NCBI GenBank assembly: GCA_024694785.1
Contig: JAILJL010000024.1
Location: 1-6,569 of the forward strand
Reading direction: 5' to 3'
Origin: Lachnospiraceae bacterium
GTDB taxonomy: Bacteria > Bacillota > Clostridia > Lachnospirales > Lachnospiraceae
DNA: 6,569 nt
In this document: positions 4,614 to 6,569 of the stretch, piece by piece
Numbering within the stretch: position 1 is the stretch's first letter
How the letters are laid out: every line of letters starts with the position of its first letter
Position numbers and translations under genes: made by a program
Notes under the pieces: generated by a model
Seen by the model: the letters and a program-made list of their open reading frames with translations, nothing else
Databases searched by the model: none
Told to the model about the DNA's origin: nothing

Positions 4614-6569
4614 TTACATTTTTCCCTTGTTTGCAATGGACTTTTCGACAACTCTCACATTTTCTTCACCTAAAAATTCGGTAATAATTGACAAAGTCCT
4701 GCCATCCGCACACAGAGAATGGCTTTTTTCCATTCTTTTAACGGCTTTCTCTTCTTTAAGATATATCACAAGCTCATCGTTTCCGTCAGAACTTCTGAGC
4801 ATTGACAGAAGCTTATCTATCTCGGCATCATATTCGGCCTTATTGGTAAACTGTATCCACACTTCGGAAGGCACATCATCAAAAGGATACACCTTCTCAA
4901 GTATAACCTTGGCATTCTTGTCTTCTTCCGCGCTTACTCTTCCCTTGATAAAGACCTTCGCATCATCGGTCAGACTCTGCTGATACTTCTCATAGTCTCT
5001 CGGGAAGCATATTACCTCCACAGTTCCCACAAGATCTTCTATGGTAAGAAAAGCCATAACCTTATTGGTTGCCGTATACTTAATTGTACGGCCGACTATC
5101 ATACCTCCGATTACCGTGCTTTCTCCGTCATGAGCTTTTATCTCGCCCGACTCCTCATCGAGCACGAAATCCGAAGTCTTATTGGTTATATTCTTTTCCC
5201 ACTTTGCCTGATACTCTTCAAGGGGATGACCCGATATATATACTCCGAGAACTTCCTTCTCAAAGGCAAGGTACGTTGCCTTATCATATTCCGGAACCTC
5301 CGGGATATCAGTCTTATAATCATCCTTATCCTCTTCGGCGGCAATATCGAACAAAGTCATCTGACCTGCCAGAGTATTCTTCTTATCAAGCGCAACCTGG
5401 TCGGCAATAATGGGATATACCATCATCGCCTGTTTTCTGTTAATCGATAACGATATAAAAGCTCCTGCCTTGATGAGATTCTCAATCGCTCTCTTATTAA
5501 CGAGCCCCGTACCGCATCGCTTGATGAAGTCCTCCAGCGACTTAAATGGTCCACACGCCTTCCTGTTCTCACAGATTCCCTCTATAACCTGACGCCCAAT
5601 AGCTTTGATTGCCGAGAGACTGTAACGAATCTTACCGTCATATACCGAGAAATCACTTACGCCGACATTTATATCAGGTGGCATAACTTCTATACCCATG
5701 CGCTTACATGTAAGAATATACTCGGAAAGCTTATCCGTATTGCCGAGAACCGACGTCATAAGTGCCGCCATGAACTCTATCGGATAATAATACTTAAGAT
5801 AAGCCGTCTGGTAAGCTACCACCGCATATCCGGTGGCGTGTGCTTTGTTAAAAGCGTACTCCGCAAAGCTTATCATCGCGTCAAATATGGCATTGGCCTT
5901 ATCTTCCGGAACTCCGCGCTTAACTGCACCATCCACACCCATCTCTTCATTGCCATATACAAAATACTGGCGCTCGGCCTGCATAACCGCAGCCTTCTTC
6001 TTACTCATGGCACGACGCACAAGGTCGGATCTTCCCCACGAATATCCGGCAAGATCACGCACTATCTGCATAACTTGCTCCTGATATACTATACAGCCGT
6101 ATGTTGGCTTAAGAATTGGCTCAAGCTCAGGCGATATATATATAACCGCATTAGGATCGTTCTTACCCGCAATATAATTCGGAATGAAATCCATAGGGCC
6201 AGGACGATAAAGCGCGATACCGGCTATTATATCATCAAAGCTCTGCGGCTTTAATTCCTTCATAAAGTTGGTCATTCCCTGACTTTCAAGCTGGAATACA
6301 CCTTCCGTCTTACCCTGCGAAATCATGTCATAGACATTCTTGTCATCAAAAGTAAGATCATCCACACTTATATCTATTCCTCTGTTATTCTTGACATTCT
6401 TAATGGTATCCTGAATAACGGTAAGAGTCCTTAATCCAAGGAAGTCCATCTTAAGAAGGCCAAGCTCTTCAAGTCTTGTCATCGTATATTCCGTCGTAAC
6501 CGGACCATCTGAAACGGCACGCGACAACGGCACATATTCATCTACCGGTCTGTCACAGATAACCACGCC
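4614..6569 (-). CDS. dnaE: DNA polymerase III alpha subunit, DnaE type (C-terminal part; 5' end missing)
   Basis: Replicative C-family DNA polymerase. The visible 651 residues are roughly the C-terminal half to 60% of a typical protein of about 1150. The frame is open to the right edge, and the sequence there (GMVICDRPVDEYVPL) matches the interior of DnaE, so the first Met (6566) is not the start. Counting from that Met: LLKMDFLGLRTLT (38-49) carries the third catalytic aspartate (Asp41; E. coli D555). ALYRPGPMDFIP (118-129), YGCIVYQEQVMQI (156-168) and FAEYAFNKAHATGYAVVAYQ (234-253) are polymerase-core motifs. A helix-hairpin-helix-like region follows (about 315-370), then QMTLF (402-406), a canonical internal beta-clamp-binding pentamer, an OB-fold (about 484-560) and the short C-terminal domain. 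The PHP domain and first two catalytic aspartates are off the window. It is not PolC, since it has no inserted exonuclease and shows the DnaE domain order. Confidence 0.96.
   Translation of the reverse strand, partial: GVVICDRPVDEYVPLSRAVSDGPVTTEYTMTRLEELGLLKMDFLGLRTLTVIQDTIKNVKNNRGIDISVDDLTFDDKNVYDMISQGKTEGVFQLESQGMTNFMKELKPQSFDDIIAGIALYRPGPMDFIPNYIAGKNDPNAVIYISPELEPILKPTYGCIVYQEQVMQIVRDLAGYSWGRSDLVRRAMSKKKAAVMQAERQYFVYGNEEMGVDGAVKRGVPEDKANAIFDAMISFAEYAFNKAHATGYAVVAYQTAYLKYYYPIEFMAALMTSVLGNTDKLSEYILTCKRMGIEVMPPDINVGVSDFSVYDGKIRYSLSAIKAIGRQVIEGICENRKACGPFKSLEDFIKRCGTGLVNKRAIENLIKAGAFISLSINRKQAMMVYPIIADQVALDKKNTLAGQMTLFDIAAEEDKDDYKTDIPEVPEYDKATYLAFEKEVLGVYISGHPLEEYQAKWEKNITNKTSDFVLDEESGEIKAHDGESTVIGGMIVGRTIKYTATNKVMAFLTIEDLVGTVEVICFPRDYEKYQQSLTDDAKVFIKGRVSAEEDKNAKVILEKVYPFDDVPSEVWIQFTNKAEYDAEIDKLLSMLRSSDGNDELVIYLKEEKAVKRMEKSHSLCADGRTLSIITEFLGEENVRVVEKSIANKGKM
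5349..5363 (-). other. Internal beta-clamp-binding motif within DnaE
   Basis: These 15 bases encode QMTLF, flanked by Gly and Asp. This fits the QxxLF-type pentamer that tethers DnaE to the sliding clamp, and it sits between the helix-hairpin-helix region and the OB-fold, where the internal clamp motif is found in DnaE proteins. The assignment is by motif and position only. Confidence 0.75.

Noticed and set aside
4556..4651. A 32-residue N-terminal extension of PfkA beginning at 4651
   Set aside because: It overlaps the dnaE 3' end, has no family match, and reads through the GGAGG site that serves the ATG at 4555. The shorter form gives the standard PfkA length and N-terminus.
1..6569. CRISPR array, insertion sequence, tRNA, riboswitch or phage/defence system
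   Set aside because: I saw no regularly spaced direct repeats, transposase motifs, tRNA-like cloverleaf or long leader region. Nearly all bases are accounted for by housekeeping or transport genes.

Overview
The window looks like core chromosome of a low- to moderate-G+C Firmicute. Lachnospiraceae or a close Clostridia relative is the best guess. The basis is a Gram-positive type DnaE next to PfkA, the two-subunit iron-sulfur L-serine dehydratase (SdaAA/SdaAB), strong AGGAGG-like ribosome binding sites before every minus-strand start, and the style of the protein sequences. This assignment comes from remembered family patterns, not from a database search.

Layout: the left end (1-920, plus strand) is the 3' part of an OppB/DppB-type peptide/nickel ABC transporter permease whose start lies off the window. 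It ends just before a 15-bp hairpin at 938-972 that can act as a terminator in both directions. From there to the right end everything is on the minus strand. In transcription order (right to left) the genes are the 3' part of dnaE (DNA polymerase III alpha subunit), pfkA (6-phosphofructokinase), a SpoU/TrmH-family rRNA 2'-O-methyltransferase, an unrecognised 86-residue protein, sdaAB and sdaAA. Both arms of the hairpin serve the convergent ends, and the sdaAA stop codon lies inside it.

The five genes downstream of dnaE are packed almost without gaps. Spacings are 58 nt (dnaE-pfkA), 8 nt (pfkA-methyltransferase), 1 nt (methyltransferase-unknown), 0 nt (unknown-sdaAB) and a 1-nt overlap (sdaAB-sdaAA). 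This argues for a single transcript with translational coupling. The cluster mixes replication (DnaE), the committed step of glycolysis (PfkA), ribosome modification, and serine breakdown to pyruvate (SdaAB/SdaAA). The small unknown protein is the only member without an assignable role.

No mobile element, CRISPR array, tRNA, rRNA or phage-like feature is visible, and no stretch over 300 bases lacks a gene. I did not find a novel system. The points most worth a second look are the unknown 86-residue protein and the non-canonical active-site and effector-site residues of PfkA.
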